From Bacteroidota bacterium (lineage in GTDB: Bacteria > Bacteroidota > Bacteroidia > UKL13-3): a stretch of 64,000 nt of DNA. Shown in pieces: positions 62,047-64,000 of this stretch. The stretch lies in NCBI GenBank assembly GCA_947477885.1, contig CANJUD010000006.1, positions 124,001-188,000 of the forward strand. The letters are read 5' to 3'. The first letter of the stretch is position 1. Each line of letters begins with the position of its first letter. Under the pieces are notes generated by a model that saw nothing but the letters and a program-made list of their open reading frames with translations, made no database searches and was not told where the DNA came from. The translations under genes and the position numbers were made by a program.

Positions 62047-62585
62047 TTAATAAGGTGGTAATAAATAAACTGAACTAGTTTCCCAACCTAAAACTTCTAC
62101 AACCATTAGTTTAAGTATGATAGTATGGGCTATTGCTATAACTATAGCATATCCTGCCATTTGCACCATTAGTTTATAACGTTTTGCATCGCTACTCAAT
62201 TGACGGAATATAAGAATACGGTGAATGATATTCTCCATTCTATGAAAAGCCCTTGGTGTTTTAGTAACATAGTCAAATGCTCCGAAACGCATGGTTTCAA
62301 CCGCTACTTCTATATTGTCTTGACCACTAATCATGATTACTTCAATGCCATCATCTATTTTCTTTATTTCTTGCAGTATATCAATGCCTTCCATTGCATC
62401 TTTGTCAGCCGTGTCGAGATTGTAGTCTAATATGATGATGTCTGGTTTTTAGATATTTTTTTCAGTAGCTTTTCGCCAGTAGCAAAAGTTTGGAAAGTGA
62501 AATTTTTGAATTTTCCAAGGTAGTTAGTAATCATTTCCAATTGGATAGGGTCATCGTCAACAACAAATATTTTTAATGGTTTCAT
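62047..62585 (-). pseudogene. Response regulator with membrane tail, frameshifted
   Basis: Reading from ATG 62585: MKPLKIFVVDDDPIQLEM and FQTFATGEKLLKKIS, then the frame runs to a stop (NQTSSY). One base lower, the sequence continues KPDIIILDYNLDTADKDAMEGID, EVIMISGQDNIEVAVETMRFGAFDYVTK to the C-terminus. The switch lies at a run of five A on the coding strand (62450-62446), consistent with loss of one A. The receiver domain has its acidic pocket, the phosphate-accepting Asp (LDYNL) and lysine. After it come a coiled segment and one hydrophobic helix (AGYAIVIAIAHTIILKLMVV), a layout I recall from some Bacteroidota regulators. May be a pseudogene or sequencing error. Confidence 0.75.
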
Positions 62586-62805
62586 TTTCTATTTTTATAA
62601 ATACAGAATCAGGGGGCAAATTTATATCGCTTAATATAATCAGTGGTCTTTCTCTGTTTATTTTTTCGAGCATCTTCAAAGCTTCTAACCCACTCATGAC
62701 TATAGGTAAATTCATTGCAACATTTCGCACATCTTTACGAAACTGCTGTCTATAGAGGCTGCTAGCATCCGCTTCATCCTCTGCAATCATTACATTGGTC
62801 ATCAT
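62557..62805 (-). pseudogene. Truncated receiver-domain gene
   Basis: 82 residues: MIAEDEADASSLYRQQFRKDVRNVAMNLPIVMSGLEALKMLEKIN, RPLIILSDINLP. This is the first half of a CheY-like receiver up to the phosphate-accepting Asp, then sequence unrelated to receivers (PDSVFIKIENETIKNICC) where the conserved glycine-rich turn and lysine strand should follow. It overlaps the start of the next regulator by 29 bp. A deletion that fused the first half to the upstream region of the second gene explains this best. Confidence 0.7.
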
Positions 62806-62883
62806 ATTTTTACTAAATATTTAGAAGTGCAAGAAAAACGATTTTTTTTAAGAGATGTATAATGTTATCAAAAAAATATAAAA

Positions 62884-62917
62884 AAAATCCCTCAACTATT
62901 TCTAATTGAAGGATTTT
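62884..62917 (-). terminator. Terminator of the DegP/HtrA protease gene
   Basis: On the minus strand AAAATCCTTCAA pairs with TTGAGGGATTTT (one mismatch) around a 10-nt loop, followed by a T-rich tract below 62884. It stands 76 bp past the protease stop. Confidence 0.75.
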
Positions 62918-62936
62918 GGATTTATAAATTATTAAA

Positions 62937-62979
62937 GGATTCGGGGATTGTTGCCGCATTGCCGTTGAATCTTGAATCC
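62937..62979. repeat. GGATTC inverted repeat
   Basis: GGATTC and GGGATT at the left pair loosely with GAATC and GAATCC at the right, around GTTGCCGCATTGCCGTT. It lies just downstream of the protease stop; the 187-bp gap 62806-62992 has no gene. Confidence 0.4.
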
Positions 62980-62992
62980 CGACTCTAAAATC

Positions 62993-64000
62993 CTATTCCA
63001 TGGGTACTGCATAATATCCTTTAGTGCCATCAGCATTTACGCCTTTTATTACCGCTACTTCTTTCTTTTCGCTCAATGATTTTTTTACATCGGCTGGTGT
63101 GAACATTTGTTTACCATCGATATGTGTTATAATAAAACCAGCAGGTAAATTTACTTTTTTCAAAGCATCTCCTGATTTGAGAACTTTAACCCCATTTGCA
63201 ACTTTTGCTTGCAGTTTTTCTTCACGGGTTAATGCCGAAAATTCAGAACCTTTAAGATTTGCTTTTTCTATTTTTGAACGTGCAGCGGGTATGCTAATTT
63301 GTCCATCTTTTCCTTTAAGTGTTACATTGAATACTTGCTCACTCCCTTTGCGAAGTGCAGTTACATTTAGTTTTTCTCCAGGCCGGTGGCGGCTTACTTG
63401 CTCTTGCAATTCAGCAACTGAGTTTACTACTACTTCATTTATTTTAGTAATGATATCGCCTTTTTCTATCCCTGCTTTTCCAGCAGCAGAGCCATCGGTC
63501 ACTTCGGCAACATATACGCCTTTGCTTACTTTCAAACCTTCTTTATCGGCAAGTTCTGCATCTATATCGCGAATTTGTATACCCAAGAAACCACGTTGCA
63601 TTTCACCAAATTCTTTAAAATCATTTACTGCTTTTTTTACCAATTCAACGGGAACTGCAAATGCATATCCGGCATAACTCCCTGTTTGAGATGCAATAGC
63701 TGTATTAATTCCTATAAGCTCGCCTCTACGGTTCACCAATGCTCCGCCTGAGTTTCCTGGATTTACCGCAGCATCGGTTTGTATAAATGCTTCGATAGGT
63801 GCATCGCCTTCAATCAATCGAATATTACGGCCTTTTGCACTTACAATTCCAGCAGTAACAGTCGATGTTAAATTAAATGGATTTCCAACCGCCAATACCC
63901 ATTCGCCCACTTTAGTTTCATCACTATTTCCAAAGGCTATAAAGGGTAAACTCTTTTCTTCTATTTTAAGTAATGCCATATCCGTGTTAGCATCTTTACC
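62993..64000 (-). CDS. DegP/HtrA-type serine protease, C-terminal part
   Basis: Periplasmic protease and chaperone; its frame runs off the window end, so the N-terminal signal and the histidine of the triad are not seen. The visible ~335 residues begin [13 protein letters not shown], with the aspartate of the triad in TDMALLKI, then [28 protein letters not shown], and the serine in [34 protein letters not shown] domain follows ([52 protein letters not shown]) and a second, degenerate PDZ ends at YYAVPME. The assignment to DegP or DegQ cannot be settled. Confidence 0.93.
   Translation of the reverse strand, partial: GKDANTDMALLKIEEKSLPFIAFGNSDETKVGEWVLAVGNPFNLTSTVTAGIVSAKGRNIRLIEGDAPIEAFIQTDAAVNPGNSGGALVNRRGELIGINTAIASQTGSYAGYAFAVPVELVKKAVNDFKEFGEMQRGFLGIQIRDIDAELADKEGLKVSKGVYVAEVTDGSAAGKAGIEKGDIITKINEVVVNSVAELQEQVSRHRPGEKLNVTALRKGSEQVFNVTLKGKDGQISIPAARSKIEKANLKGSEFSALTREEKLQAKVANGVKVLKSGDALKKVNLPAGFIITHIDGKQMFTPADVKKSLSEKKEVAVIKGVNADGTKGYYAVPME

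Noticed and set aside
62440-62465. Programmed frameshift in the response regulator
   Set aside because: The run is five A without a strong slippery heptamer or a downstream structure; loss of one A is simpler.
63024-63677. 217-codon plus-strand frame opposite the DegP gene
   Set aside because: Antisense shadow of an evident HtrA protease; composition (Ser/Phe/Thr rich) is typical of such shadows.

Overview
The window is a stretch of an AT-rich chromosome from a member of the Bacteroidota, most likely an environmental lineage near the Sphingobacteriia/Chitinophagia/Flavobacteriia. The evidence is the set of type IX secretion (T9SS) type A and type B C-terminal domains, a PorP/SprF protein, CarboxypepD_reg/TonB receptors paired with a DUF4249 lipoprotein, DUF3098 next to ftsX, promoters of the TTG-N19-TAnnTTTG kind, and weak A-rich ribosome binding sites. 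No rRNA, tRNA, CRISPR array, intact insertion sequence or prophage was recognised.

Layout. 0-3.1 kb: serine synthesis (serC partial, serA) with a DUF1015 gene. 3.3-9.4 kb: outer-membrane uptake locus (TonB receptor, DUF4249 lipoprotein, second TonB receptor), then a DUF1801 gene broken by a stop codon. 10-14.3 kb: T9SS cargo and PASTA protein, then a ferredoxin divergent from an acyl-CoA reductase. 14.3-20.9 kb: mixed genes (ORF6N, phosphoesterase, acyl-CoA dehydrogenase, peroxiredoxin, TerC, miaA). 21.1-28.5 kb: a surface cassette of ECF sigma factor, membrane-anchored anti-sigma-like protein with a type B C-terminal domain, a 1484-residue PKD-type surface protein and a PorP/SprF protein. 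28.6-33.3 kb: RND exporter, broken SDR gene, FkbM methyltransferase, GyrI-like gene. 33.4-34.4 kb: RES/Xre toxin-antitoxin pair. 34.6-42 kb: SNF2 helicase, T9SS cargo, gltA, FKBP lipoprotein, radA. 42.1-45.4 kb: maf, UbiA prenyltransferase, rsmG, glycosyltransferase. 45.5-49.3 kb: FAD oxidoreductase, CgeB-like glycosyltransferase, secreted protein. 49.4-56.7 kb: queA, M3 peptidase, then coaE-ribF-truB-uppP-DUF3098-ftsX. 56.7-58.4 kb: rpsF-rpsR-rplI and a small membrane protein behind a long leader. 58.5-64 kb: S8 peptidase, lipoprotein, mnmA, two broken response-regulator genes, and the C-terminal part of a DegP/HtrA protease.

The strongest unexplained signal is in the intergenic DNA. A family of hairpin repeats made of 7-bp words (CAGTAGT/CCACTGA type) around a GC-rich core lies against start and stop codons at about seven sites. 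With a second repeat type at maf, it supplies the last codons and the stop of serC, gltA, coaE and maf. A second family (core GGTTGGTG/CACCAACC) brackets the ORF6N gene, and a third palindrome (TTCGCC/GGCGAA) brackets queA. Two overlapping, mutually exclusive inverted repeats sit just upstream of gltA. Four genes (DUF1801, SDR and two response regulators) are broken by single stops, a frameshift or truncation, which suggests either ongoing gene decay or assembly errors.
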